DNA of 64,000 bases from Aequorivita capsosiphonis DSM 23843. GTDB taxonomy: Bacteria; Bacteroidota; Bacteroidia; Flavobacteriales; Flavobacteriaceae. The notes beneath the pieces are model-generated. The model searched no databases. It saw only the letters and a list, made by a program, of their open reading frames with translations, and was not told where the DNA came from. The DNA is taken from contig NZ_AUBG01000002.1 in NCBI RefSeq assembly GCF_000429125.1, positions 124,001 through 188,000 on the forward strand, in the 5' to 3' direction. The stretch's first letter is position 1. Each line of letters opens with the position of its first letter. Made by a program: the position numbers and the translations under genes. Shown piece after piece: positions 17,746-26,006 of the stretch.

Positions 17746-17887
17746 TATAAAAGATTGAAATTGGTTGTATAAACCAAAAAGAGACGTTAAGAAGGTTTGA
17801 AATAAATTCAGCTTCATAAGGTCTTTTTTTATGGAAACTTGTTCGGGTTTAGATGAGTGAAAACGTATTAGGTTTTAAAAATATTTA

Positions 17888-18784
17888 TTACAAATCTATT
17901 TTCCGCTTAATATTATCACCAAGTATTACTGAATGCTTGAGTATATTCTTAATTACAGAGTTTTCATCTTTTTTGCGCCAATTAATATATAAATCTACTT
18001 CCTCGGGTAATTTGATGAATCTTACGTTGGAATTAGCTCCAAACTGAAATGAATACGGCAAAATAGAAATTCCTAAACCATTGGAAACCAAATTTAATAT
18101 CAGCCCTCCAAAATCGGTTTCTATATTGGTTTTAGGATTAAACCCATAAGTATTAAATATTTTTCTTAATAAAGAGGCGAAATAAGTGCTATGATGTAAT
18201 CCTGAAAGTATAAAGCTTTCCTTTTCCAAACTTCTTAAATCTTGGAAGTCTTCCTCAAGTAGCCAATGATTTTTTGGCACCACCAAGCACACCGGCTCCG
18301 AATATAACTTACGTGAAGAAAGCGCAGGATGTTGCACTGTATCTCTACTGAATGCTATATCAACATGATAATCCAATAGCAATTTTTCATTAATAGCATC
18401 TGTAGGTTCTACAAGTTCCATTTTCATGTCTGGCATTTCGGCCGTAAAGGTTCTGAGTAATTCAGGTAAGAAAGTGGTTGAAATAGAACCTGGATAACCA
18501 ATGGATATAATACCGGTGTTTCCAAGGCTGATTTTCCTGGCCTGTGTATGCGCACGCTCCATTTCGTCTACTATACCTTCCCAGCGTTCCTTGAGAAATT
18601 TTCCTGCGGCTGTTAGGTTTACATTTCTCTTATCTCTTTCAAACAACTTAAATCCAAGCTCTTCTTCCAATGTTTGGATTTGTCTGCTTAGGGAAGACTG
18701 AGAAATAAACACTTTCTCCGAGGTCTTCCAAAAATGTAGCTCTTCTGCAAGAACCAAAAAATATCTTATTTGTTGAGTAGTCAC
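17888..18784 (-). CDS. LysR-type transcriptional regulator
   Basis: 298 residues, the family's usual size. The N-terminal winged helix-turn-helix (MTTQQIRYFLVLAEELHFWK...SQSSLSRQIQTLEEELGFKLFERDKRNVNLTAAG) is followed by a linker helix and a periplasmic-binding-like effector domain from ~residue 90 (GIISIGYPGSISTTFLP). It is divergent from a LysE-family exporter with 111 bp between start codons, the arrangement of argP/lysE-type pairs. It likely controls that exporter and itself; the effector is unknown. Confidence 0.92.
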   Translation of the reverse strand: MTTQQIRYFLVLAEELHFWKTSEKVFISQSSLSRQIQTLEEELGFKLFERDKRNVNLTAAGKFLKERWEGIVDEMERAHTQARKISLGNTGIISIGYPGSISTTFLPELLRTFTAEMPDMKMELVEPTDAINEKLLLDYHVDIAFSRDTVQHPALSSRKLYSEPVCLVVPKNHWLLEEDFQDLRSLEKESFILSGLHHSTYFASLLRKIFNTYGFNPKTNIETDFGGLILNLVSNGLGISILPYSFQFGANSNVRFIKLPEEVDLYINWRKKDENSVIKNILKHSVILGDNIKRKIDL

Positions 18785-18812
18785 GATTAATTCATTTTAT
18801 GCATTAATACGT

Positions 18813-18820
18813 CAAATATA
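18813..18820 (-). promoter_or_regulatory. -7 promoter box for the LysR gene
   Basis: CAAATATA on the plus strand (TATATTTG on the coding strand), 28 bp upstream of the LysR start, fits TAnnTTTG. The same intergenic stretch carries two TGCATTA direct repeats (near 18800 and 18855), candidate regulator contacts. Confidence 0.45.
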
Positions 18821-18895
18821 AATATTTTTAAGATACTGCATATACCATTTCTTTGCATTATAATTGAAGAACTATAATCTACTAAGAAAACACAA

Positions 18896-19522
18896 ATGGG
18901 AATCGAAAATTTTATGACCTTTGGGATGACGGCATTGTTTTTTATAATGATTCCTGGAACGGATACCTTGTTTGTTTTAAACAGAACGATAAGCCAGGGA
19001 AGGTCTTCAGGCACCTATGCTGCATTAGGTGTAAATGCTGGTGTTATCGTCCATACCCTTTTGGCTGCCTTAGGTTTATCTATCCTTGTTGCCCAATCTG
19101 ATTTAGCTTTTAAGGCAATTAAATATGTTGGGGCTATTTATATTATCTACTTGGGTGTGGCTCAAATAAGAACGAAGGCAACTCCAATGACCATAAACGG
19201 AGTAATTCCAATTAAAGGCACACGGAAGAGCAACTTTGTTTCGGGCTTCTTTACCAATGCTTTAAATCCGAAAGTTGCATTATTCTTTTTGGCATTCTTT
19301 CCACAGTTTATAACTCCTAGTCAAATTCAGAGTCCAATTCCATTTCTTGTTTTGGGTATCACCTATACCTTGATTGGAATTGGATGGTATCTTTTTTTAA
19401 CTTTTTTTGCGGGTCAATTTTCTAAAAATTTTCAGGAAAATCCAAAAGCAAATCTATGGATTAATAAGATTTCGGGGATTGTTTTTGTCTTGATGGGACT
19501 TGGAATTGCATTTGCAGGGTAA
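18896..19522 (+). CDS. LysE/RhtB family amino-acid exporter
   Basis: 208 residues, about six transmembrane helices. The family start is clear: FGMTALFFIMIPGTDTLFVLNRTISQGRSSG, then AALGVNAGVIVHTLLAALGLS and the FFTNALNPKVALFFLAFFPQF segment near residue 120 that contains the conserved NPK. It exports an amino acid or a related small molecule; the substrate is unknown. Divergent from the LysR gene, which is the likely regulator. Confidence 0.9.
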   Translation: MGIENFMTFGMTALFFIMIPGTDTLFVLNRTISQGRSSGTYAALGVNAGVIVHTLLAALGLSILVAQSDLAFKAIKYVGAIYIIYLGVAQIRTKATPMTINGVIPIKGTRKSNFVSGFFTNALNPKVALFFLAFFPQFITPSQIQSPIPFLVLGITYTLIGIGWYLFLTFFAGQFSKNFQENPKANLWINKISGIVFVLMGLGIAFAG

Positions 19523-19653
19523 AACATTAAAATCTTTATCTCCAAGATATTTTGGCTGAATAATACAATCCCAAAATTAAATTATATAGGATAGGTGGAG
19601 TGCAGGAATATGATTTGGACTGTTGTAAATTCTAACTCAAGTTTTCATATAAA

Positions 19654-19681
19654 AAAAGACCATCCGCTAAGATGATCTTTT
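19654..19681 (-). terminator. Terminator of the cold-shock gene
   Basis: AAAAGACCATC pairs with GATGATCTTTT with one mismatch around a CGCTAA loop. The A run at 19651-19657 is a T run on the minus strand. It ends the csp transcript 22 bp after the stop. Confidence 0.8.
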
Positions 19682-19702
19682 AAATATTTGATTGTTAGCT
19701 TG

Positions 19703-19948
19703 TTAAATCAACTTTACTTTTACTGCGCTAGGGCCTTTTTCATCTTGTTTCACATAAAACTGAACACGGTCATTCTCACGAATTTTATCAATTAGATTGG
19801 TTGAATGAACGAAAATATCTTGATCTGAGTCTTTTTCTTTTATAAAACCAAAACCTTTCTTCACGTTGAAAAATTTTACGGTACCTTCTTTGAGAACCTT
19901 CTCTTCTTTATTATTATTGAATAATCTATTTATAAATTCTTTTAACAT
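19703..19948 (-). CDS. Cold-shock domain protein
   Basis: 81 residues. A short helical N-terminal extension (MLKEFINRLFNNNKEEKVLK) precedes a cold-shock domain with the RNA-binding motifs KFFNVKKGFGFI (RNP1-like) and DIFVHST (RNP2-like). It binds single-stranded RNA or DNA and acts as an RNA chaperone. Located 300 bp downstream of two DEAD-box helicases on the same strand, fitting a shared role in RNA unfolding. The long gap suggests a long 5' leader, usual for cold-induced csp genes. Confidence 0.92.
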   Translation of the reverse strand: MLKEFINRLFNNNKEEKVLKEGTVKFFNVKKGFGFIKEKDSDQDIFVHSTNLIDKIRENDRVQFYVKQDEKGPSAVKVKLI

Positions 19949-20248
19949 TATTTCTGTTTTTAATTAAAAACCTGCTTTCCACTCATTGTTGGGTACACAG
20001 TTTCTTTTTCCTAAATTTTTATACGTTTAAAATTGGGCTATAGCCACAAGCCCTAATTATTTTTTAAATGAAAAGCTGCATTGTATTCTTCAGAAGCTTT
20101 AACTACAAATTTATATATTTTACTCAATCTGCATAATGTCAAAACCTAAAAAACCTAAATATACTGATATTTATGTCGTGTATTTTGGAGATATAGTCCT
20201 TTATGTTAAGGGATTAATATACATATAAATAATTAAGCGAAGCAAAAG
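19949..20248 (-). promoter_or_regulatory. Long leader of the cold-shock gene
   Basis: 300 bp without a gene. A -7 box (CAAATTTA on plus, TAAATTTG on the coding strand) at 20106-20113 would give a leader of ~150 nt. Cold-shock genes usually have long structured leaders that act as thermosensors; that is family knowledge, and I did not find an obvious stable hairpin here. Confidence 0.4.
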
Positions 20249-21562
20249 CTATAGAACGTAAATTCGCACTTTTTTCTTTTTAAGTCGGCTATTGTTCAGT
20301 TTGTCTACCAATTGATTTGCCAAGACTAAGGGAACGGCAACAAACGCACAATCTTGTTTTAACTCTATAGTGCCCAGTTCTTCTTGGCTAATTCCGCCTT
20401 GCTTGATAAAGAGCCCAGCGATATCCCCTTTGGAGATTTTATCTTTTCTTCCGCCAGAAATAAAGAGGGTTTCCCATTGTTCAGACAGTTGAGAATTTGA
20501 TTTCGGAATTTCAATAGGCTCGGTCTTTTCAATAAACTCTGGTAAAAGTTGGTTTTTCCATTTTAGTACGTAAGCGGTACCTTTTTCATTAACTCTTGCT
20601 GTTCTTCCGTTTCTATGGGTAAACTCTACTGCCGAATGCGGCAACTCGTAATGAATAATAAATTTCAACTCAGGAATGTCAATTCCTCTGGCCGCAAGAT
20701 CTGTAGCCACTAAAATTTGACTGGTACCATTTCGAAATTTTATAAGCGCTCTTTCTCTGTCTTTCTGTTCCATTCCGCCGGAAAAACAAGCGTGACTTAT
20801 TTTGTTGTTACTAAGAAAATCACTTACCTTTTCAATACTATCCCTAAAGTTGCAAAAGATGATCCCAGGTTGATTTCCAAGGTATAAAACAAGTTTCAAC
20901 AAGGTGTCCAGCTTATCTTTATCCGGAGAGATTATCGTTTTAACAGCAAGTTTAGGATCCACTTTTTCCGATAGATAATCTAAGATCGTTGGCTTATCAA
21001 GTTTTACAAACTTCGGAACTCCAATTCCTTGTGTAGCAGATGTTAATATGCGCTTACTTACATTTGATAATGAATGGATGATCTCACTCATTTCACTCTC
21101 AAAACCTATCTCTAATGATTTATCAAATTCATCCAATACCAGTGTCTCGATACTGGCTTTTGAAAATCGGTCATCGTCAAAGTGATCTAAAATTCTACCA
21201 GGCGTTCCAACCAAAATTGCTGGAGTATGTTTTAACTCTATCTTGTCCTTGCTCTTAGCCCTACCTCCATAAACCGCGTTCACTTTAAAGCCCGACCCCA
21301 TATCGCGAATTACTTGCTCAATCTGGATGGCAAGCTCCCGGGTGGGAATTACAATTAAAGCCTGTACTTCTGGATTGTCAGCATTTAAATTCTTAATAAT
21401 CGGCAATAGAAATGCCAATGTCTTCCCTGTGCCGGTTGGGGATAATAGAATAGTATTTGCAGTTTTTTCAATAAGGGCAATTGCTTCCTCTTGCATTGGG
21501 TTTAGCGCAGCAATATTTAACTTTGCTAAAATATCCTTTTGGTCTTTTATTTCGTTTGCCAT
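20249..21562 (-). CDS. dbpA: DEAD-box-type RNA helicase with DbpA-like C-terminal domain
   Basis: 437 residues. Helicase motifs: Q-motif region (LNPMQEEAI), motif I SPTGTGKT, Ib (TPGR), motif II DEFD (not DEAD), motif III SATQ, and VI HRNGRTAR. The C-terminal ~75 residues (KGDIAGLFIKQGGISQEELG...VLANQLVDKLNNSRLKKKKVRIYVL) match the DbpA RNA-binding domain that targets 23S rRNA hairpin 92, so a ribosome-assembly role is likely. Its ATG overlaps the TAA of the upstream helicase (TAATG), so the two are translationally coupled. The DEFD change is noted as unusual for the name but I believe it recurs in Bacteroidota. Confidence 0.85.
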   Translation of the reverse strand: MANEIKDQKDILAKLNIAALNPMQEEAIALIEKTANTILLSPTGTGKTLAFLLPIIKNLNADNPEVQALIVIPTRELAIQIEQVIRDMGSGFKVNAVYGGRAKSKDKIELKHTPAILVGTPGRILDHFDDDRFSKASIETLVLDEFDKSLEIGFESEMSEIIHSLSNVSKRILTSATQGIGVPKFVKLDKPTILDYLSEKVDPKLAVKTIISPDKDKLDTLLKLVLYLGNQPGIIFCNFRDSIEKVSDFLSNNKISHACFSGGMEQKDRERALIKFRNGTSQILVATDLAARGIDIPELKFIIHYELPHSAVEFTHRNGRTARVNEKGTAYVLKWKNQLLPEFIEKTEPIEIPKSNSQLSEQWETLFISGGRKDKISKGDIAGLFIKQGGISQEELGTIELKQDCAFVAVPLVLANQLVDKLNNSRLKKKKVRIYVL

Positions 21563-22908
21563 TATTGTTTCTTCTTCTTTTTCTTAGCAGGTATTTCTGC
21601 TTTTGGAGGCACAACAGTAGTCTGCGCCAATTGATGGGCCAATATTTTATCTATCAGCTCCTCTTTGGTTAAATGGTGGAATATCGTACTTATTTTTTCC
21701 TTAAACTCTGGAGAAATAGTTCGATTCGGTTTTGTTTTAAAGATTTTCTTTGCCCACAAAAGCGTATTGTTTTCCTCGGTGCTTTGGGCATCTGGTTTTT
21801 TCATTTCGTTAAAAACAATACCTAATTCTTCTTCAAATTCTGGGATTTCAAAGACTTCTTCTTGTTGAAGTATGGTAACCGAAAGGCCTGCTGCCCCTGC
21901 CCTGGCCGTTCTTCCACTTCGGTGTACGTAGGTTTCGTAGGTGTCTGGTAAATGATAATTGATTACATAGCTAATTTCCTTTACATCCAGCCCACGTGCC
22001 GCAAGATCTGTTGCGACGAGAATATCTATATGCCCTTCTCTAAATTGCCCCATTACGCGGTCCCGTATAGCTTGGGTTAGACTTCCGTGAATGGCTCCCG
22101 AGGAGAACTTATTAATGGCTAGGTTTTTCGCTAGTTTATTGACTGCCGCTTTTGTTTTACAGAAAATGATGCCTCGTTCTCCTTCCTTCCCGCTTAAAAA
22201 ATGCATCAGCACCTCCAGCTTTTCAATTGGTTCCACCACCATAAATTGATGGTCGATACCTTGGTGGCCCATAGTTTCCATATCGGCTTCTATGTGCAAC
22301 ACGTGTTTGCTCATATAATTTTGAACCAATTGCTTGATGGTGCCGGGCATGGTGGCCGTAAACAGAAGCGTTCTTCTGGCTTTGGGAATTTCAGCAATTA
22401 TGGAGTCCAAATCGGTTTTTAAGGCACTAACCATTTCATCGGCTTCATCCAAAACCAAATAGGTTACATTTTTAAGGTCAATAGCGTTGCGGTTTATTAG
22501 ATCTACCAACCTTCCCGGAGTTGCCACTACAATATGGGTAGTGCTTTTTAAACGCTCTATTTGAGGTTTTATAGGAATACCGCCACAAAGGGAAGCAATA
22601 CAAATTTCAGGACTATGAGCGGAAAAGGCAACTAGGTTACTGTGTATTTGCTGCCCAAGTTCTCGTGTAGGCGCTAAGATGATAGCCTTAATATTGGTGT
22701 TTTTAGAATCTATAAGTTGCATTAATGGCAACCCAAAAGCAGCCGTTTTTCCACTTCCTGTTTTTGCCAAGGCCACTACATCTTTAGTTTCCTTTAAAAT
22801 GAGTGGAATAGTTTTCTGTTGAATATCGGTGGGTACTACAATGTTTAGATCAGCTAAACCTTCTTGTAGTGAAGAATTAATTCCTAAATCGGAAAAAGTA
22901 TTGGGCAT
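21562..22908 (-). CDS. DEAD-box ATP-dependent RNA helicase
   Basis: 448 residues. Q motif (FSDLGINSSLQEGLADLNIVVPTDIQQKTIP), motif I AKTGSGKT, Ia PTRELGQQ, II DEAD, III TATMP in place of SAT, VI HRSGRTARAG. A C-terminal tail rich in Lys (AEIPAKKKKKKQ) likely binds RNA non-specifically. It is the first gene of a two-helicase operon, with the DbpA-like gene following through a TAATG overlap. A role in RNA unwinding during ribosome assembly or cold adaptation is inferred from family and from the downstream cold-shock gene. Confidence 0.9.
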   Translation of the reverse strand: MPNTFSDLGINSSLQEGLADLNIVVPTDIQQKTIPLILKETKDVVALAKTGSGKTAAFGLPLMQLIDSKNTNIKAIILAPTRELGQQIHSNLVAFSAHSPEICIASLCGGIPIKPQIERLKSTTHIVVATPGRLVDLINRNAIDLKNVTYLVLDEADEMVSALKTDLDSIIAEIPKARRTLLFTATMPGTIKQLVQNYMSKHVLHIEADMETMGHQGIDHQFMVVEPIEKLEVLMHFLSGKEGERGIIFCKTKAAVNKLAKNLAINKFSSGAIHGSLTQAIRDRVMGQFREGHIDILVATDLAARGLDVKEISYVINYHLPDTYETYVHRSGRTARAGAAGLSVTILQQEEVFEIPEFEEELGIVFNEMKKPDAQSTEENNTLLWAKKIFKTKPNRTISPEFKEKISTIFHHLTKEELIDKILAHQLAQTTVVPPKAEIPAKKKKKKQ

Positions 22909-22921
22909 AAATTGATTTTTT

Positions 22922-22929
22922 GCAAAGAT
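22922..22929 (-). promoter_or_regulatory. -7 promoter box for the helicase operon
   Basis: CAAAGATA on the plus strand (TATCTTTG on the coding strand), 13-21 bp upstream of the ATG, matches TAnnTTTG. The leader would be very short, which is normal for this phylum. Confidence 0.55.
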
Positions 22930-23156
22930 AAGGCGGGTTTTGGTGGAAAGACTTAAATATTGAAGGAACTTAAGACTGTTTCCTTAGAAAATAGAAAAAT
23001 TAATAGGAAGCGAAATGTTGTTTAGATCTAGTAACACATTTTAATTGGATGGATAAAATAGACGTACCAATTTAACTTGGTTCCAAGAATGGTTTTATCT
23101 GATACCTTCTTATCCTTTCAGTTAATTAATGATTTGATTCACTGTGCTTTAAAGAT

Positions 23157-23190
23157 TAGAGTTTATCCTTAAAATTAAGGATAAACTCTA
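23157..23190 (-). terminator. Terminator hairpin downstream of the large catalase
   Basis: Perfect 16-bp stem TAGAGTTTATCCTTAA (23157-23172) with TTAAGGATAAACTCTA (23175-23190), 2-nt loop. No strong T run on the minus strand but its position 9 bp after the catalase stop makes a 3'-end role likely. Confidence 0.7.
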
Positions 23191-23198
23191 AAAATCCA

Positions 23199-25340
23199 TT
23201 AGGCTGGGACTTCCTCAGCAATTGCCATTCGTTCCCAATTTCTATGTTGTTTTATGGCTTCTATAAAGGCAGTTGCATCTTCATCTACTAATATTGCTTT
23301 GTCATTTGTGTGCTTTCCAGCGTAAGTAGTTCTTAGAAACTCTTTCCCTTCCCCATCAACTGCGATGGCTTTACAGTGTTTAAATGCTTCATTTACGAAT
23401 TTAATATACTTCGCATTTTCTCCTAAGGCATTAATAGATTTCTTACCTCCGGGAATGTAAACAGCATCAAAAAGAACACTTTCCGTGGTCATTATGGAGG
23501 CATCTACTTTGTGCTCCATATTTTCATCGCACGTAATAGTGCCGCCCATTGGTGCAATTATATTAACCGAAGCACCTTCTTCTTCAAGTGAAGACTTCAT
23601 TTTCTCTAAATTCTTCATACTAAACCCATCCCCAACCAACACTGCTATTTGACGGGTTTCAATACTATCAAATTTGGTTTTCGCCTGACTTAAAGCGGGT
23701 GATTTGTCCAAATAGTTTTTCTTTGGTCCAGGTTGCTGTTTTTTTACATCTGCATCGGCGCCGATGGATTGATTTATAGGTTCATCAATTTTTGACGGCA
23801 CTTTTAATCCCAATCCTTGCGCCACTTTTTTGGCCAAGTCATGATCTATCTGGTCAATCATATAGAGCATGCGCTCTTTTATATGGTCTATTTTACACTT
23901 TCCTAGTTCGAAAGTATAAGCGCCAGCAACGTGTTCTTGTTCCCATTTATCCAAGCTTCTATAAAAAAGTGCGGGTTGAGAAAAGTGATCGCTAAAGCTC
24001 TCACTACGGTTCCGAACTTTTTTCGCATCTATACGCTCTTCATAACTCCCAAAAGCACCTTCAGCCATTTTGGATAAATGAGGGCATCCGCCACTAATGG
24101 AATTTGGAAAATAAGCTGTTTGGCCTTTGGGTATGTCCATTTGCATTTGTCCGTCGCGCTCATTATTATGCGATTCGACTACGGGTCTATTAATTGGAAT
24201 TTGATGAAAATTGGGTGTACCTAAGCGTGAAAGTTGCGTATCTCGATAAGAGAATAAGCGACCTTGTAAAAGAGGATCATTTGTAAAGTCAAGTCCCGGA
24301 ACAATATGTCCAGGTAAAAAAGCAATCTGTTCTGTTTCAGCAAAGAAATTATCCGGGTTTTTATTGAGTGTCATTTTTCCAATAATTTGTACAGGAACCA
24401 TTTCCTCAGGAATAAGTTTTGTGGGATCGAGTAAATCAAAATCAAACTTATGCTCATCTTCCTGCGGAACTATTTGTATTCCAAATTCCCATTCAGGAAA
24501 ATGGCCGGCATCAATAGCTTCCCAAAGGTCGCGGCGGTGAAAATCTGAATCGGCCCCGTTTATTTTTACGGCTTCATCCCAAGTTACGGAATGTACACCC
24601 AATTTAGGTTTCCAATGAAATTTCACAAAGTGGGACTCTCCTTTCTCATTGATAAAACGAAACGTATGAATTCCAAAACCCTCCATCATTCTAAAACTTC
24701 TGGGAATGGCTCTATCGCTCATCGCCCAAATATGATTGTGCAATGTTTCGGTAGCGTGAGAAACAAAATCGTAAAAAGTATCGTGAGCGGAAGCTGCCTG
24801 GGGTATTTCATTGTTTGGCTCTGGTTTTACCGAATGCACCAAATCTGGAAACTTCATCGCATCCTGAATAAAAAAGATTGGCATATTATTTCCAACAAGA
24901 TCCCAGGTACCTTCGTCGGTATAAAATTTAGTTGCAAATCCGCGGACATCTCGCGCCAAATCTGGAGAGCCTTTGGAACCGGCAACTGTAGAAAACCGTA
25001 CAAACACAGGGGTACGCCGATTGGTATCATTAAATATTCCCGCTTTGGTGTATTGAGGTATTGCTTCATATAGTTCAAAATAGCCATGTGCTCCACTTCC
25101 CCGTGCATGTACAATACGTTCTGGAATGCGCTCATGGTCAAAGTGGGTTATCTTTTCGCGAAGCAGAAAATCTTCCAATAAGGTGGCGCCCCGCTCCCCA
25201 GATTTTAAGGAATTATTGGTGTCGTTTACCTTCACTCCTTGGTTCGTTTTCATAGTAGAACCTTCTACTTTCCAAGTATCTTTTTGAAGTTGTTCGATTT
25301 TTTTAGTTGGCTTTTCGGAGGAATCGTTTTTCTTTTTCAT
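23199..25340 (-). CDS. katE: Large-subunit (clade 2) catalase, HPII-type
   Basis: 713 residues. Long N-terminal extension with Ser/Lys-rich residues 1-50, then the catalase core: ERIVHARGSGAHGYFE with the catalytic His near residue 82, NNMPIFFIQDA with the catalytic Asn near 155, and the heme-ligand Tyr in RLFSYRDTQLSRLG near residue 370. Residues ~560-713 form the class-I-amidotransferase/DJ-1-like domain typical of HPII-type enzymes (IAVLVGDGFSMKNLEKM, DAVYIPGGKKS). It disproportionates hydrogen peroxide in the cytoplasm. A second, small-subunit catalase lies 666 bp away on the same strand. Confidence 0.95.
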   Translation of the reverse strand: MKKKNDSSEKPTKKIEQLQKDTWKVEGSTMKTNQGVKVNDTNNSLKSGERGATLLEDFLLREKITHFDHERIPERIVHARGSGAHGYFELYEAIPQYTKAGIFNDTNRRTPVFVRFSTVAGSKGSPDLARDVRGFATKFYTDEGTWDLVGNNMPIFFIQDAMKFPDLVHSVKPEPNNEIPQAASAHDTFYDFVSHATETLHNHIWAMSDRAIPRSFRMMEGFGIHTFRFINEKGESHFVKFHWKPKLGVHSVTWDEAVKINGADSDFHRRDLWEAIDAGHFPEWEFGIQIVPQEDEHKFDFDLLDPTKLIPEEMVPVQIIGKMTLNKNPDNFFAETEQIAFLPGHIVPGLDFTNDPLLQGRLFSYRDTQLSRLGTPNFHQIPINRPVVESHNNERDGQMQMDIPKGQTAYFPNSISGGCPHLSKMAEGAFGSYEERIDAKKVRNRSESFSDHFSQPALFYRSLDKWEQEHVAGAYTFELGKCKIDHIKERMLYMIDQIDHDLAKKVAQGLGLKVPSKIDEPINQSIGADADVKKQQPGPKKNYLDKSPALSQAKTKFDSIETRQIAVLVGDGFSMKNLEKMKSSLEEEGASVNIIAPMGGTITCDENMEHKVDASIMTTESVLFDAVYIPGGKKSINALGENAKYIKFVNEAFKHCKAIAVDGEGKEFLRTTYAGKHTNDKAILVDEDATAFIEAIKQHRNWERMAIAEEVPA

Positions 25341-25717
25341 AGTAATTTTTTTAGACTTTATTGCTTTTCTTTAAAATTACTGTATTTAGGATTATTTATG
25401 TTTTTTTGAAATGATTTAGTTTTAAAAATTATCAATACTTTAACAATAGTAAGCTATAATTGTGATTATAACAATCGTTTAAATTGTTAATTTTGAAGAG
25501 AATATGACATTTAGGTAATATCAAGGGAGAGCCTTCTTTTATTCGAAGAAATCTTACGGATCCAAAAAATAAAACCATTAAGAAGTTAAGAGGAATTAAG
25601 AGTATTGTTCTAAATTACTTATTGGTTTAAAAGACAATATTGTAAAATAACAAATTGTGAAATATTTCTTGAGTTGTTACTCCAAAATAGAGTATATTTT
25701 AATTTAAATGAATAATT
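25341..25717. other. Gene-free AT-rich stretch with catalase-proximal palindrome
   Basis: 377 bp. The only structure I see is TATAAT-TGTG-ATTATA at 25455-25470, an inverted repeat 115 bp upstream of the large catalase start. It resembles half-sites of Fur/PerR-type boxes only loosely. No reliable promoter box was found. Confidence 0.35.
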
Positions 25718-25882
25718 ATGGGAAATGTAGAAAATGGTTTCAATAAAAAAAGAGATCACAATCAATATGGAGAAGAGAATAAAACTCCTGAACAGGAAGA
25801 TAAACATAGAGAGCTCCCAAAAATGCCTAATAAAGGTACGCAGCCTAAACCGAATAAAGATAAAAAATCCAAGTCTAAGTAA
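25718..25882 (+). CDS. Small hydrophilic, probably disordered protein between the catalases
   Basis: 54 residues, missed by length cutoffs: MGNVENGFNKKRDHNQYGEE then NKTPEQEDKHRELPKMPNKG and a Lys/Ser tail ending DKKSKSK. It has no hydrophobic core, no Cys, and many Lys, Glu, Asn and Pro residues, which predicts disorder. It is on the plus strand between two minus-strand catalase genes, and a bidirectional hairpin follows at 25953. Codon choice and a clean ATG-to-TAA frame argue that it is real. A stress-related role is guessed from its neighbours only. Confidence 0.5.
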   Translation: MGNVENGFNKKRDHNQYGEENKTPEQEDKHRELPKMPNKGTQPKPNKDKKSKSK

Positions 25883-25952
25883 ATATTCGATTTTTTGTTC
25901 TTGGGTAACTATTTGCGTTTTTGTAGTAAAACCTAGCTTATAAAGAAAAACA

Positions 25953-25971
25953 AAGCCGCATAAAGCGGCTT
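25953..25971. terminator. Bidirectional terminator between small ORF and small catalase
   Basis: AAGCCGC (25953-25959), loop ATAAA, GCGGCTT (25965-25971). The A-rich 25945-25950 run gives a T run on the minus strand for the catalase ending at 26007. Confidence 0.7.
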
Positions 25972-26006
25972 GTATAATTATTCTTCTGTAAAACAATCAG
26001 TTTTTA

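Noticed and set aside
24591-25073. Plus-strand 160-codon open frame inside the large catalase
   Set aside because: It is fully antisense to strong catalase motifs and has Trp/Cys-rich composition with no family pattern.
25619-25996. Minus-strand 125-codon open frame with hydrophobic segments between the catalases
   Set aside because: It is antisense to the small hydrophilic ORF on the plus strand, runs across the terminator hairpin at 25953 and has Phe/Ile-rich low-complexity composition typical of the complement of a Lys/Glu-rich sequence.
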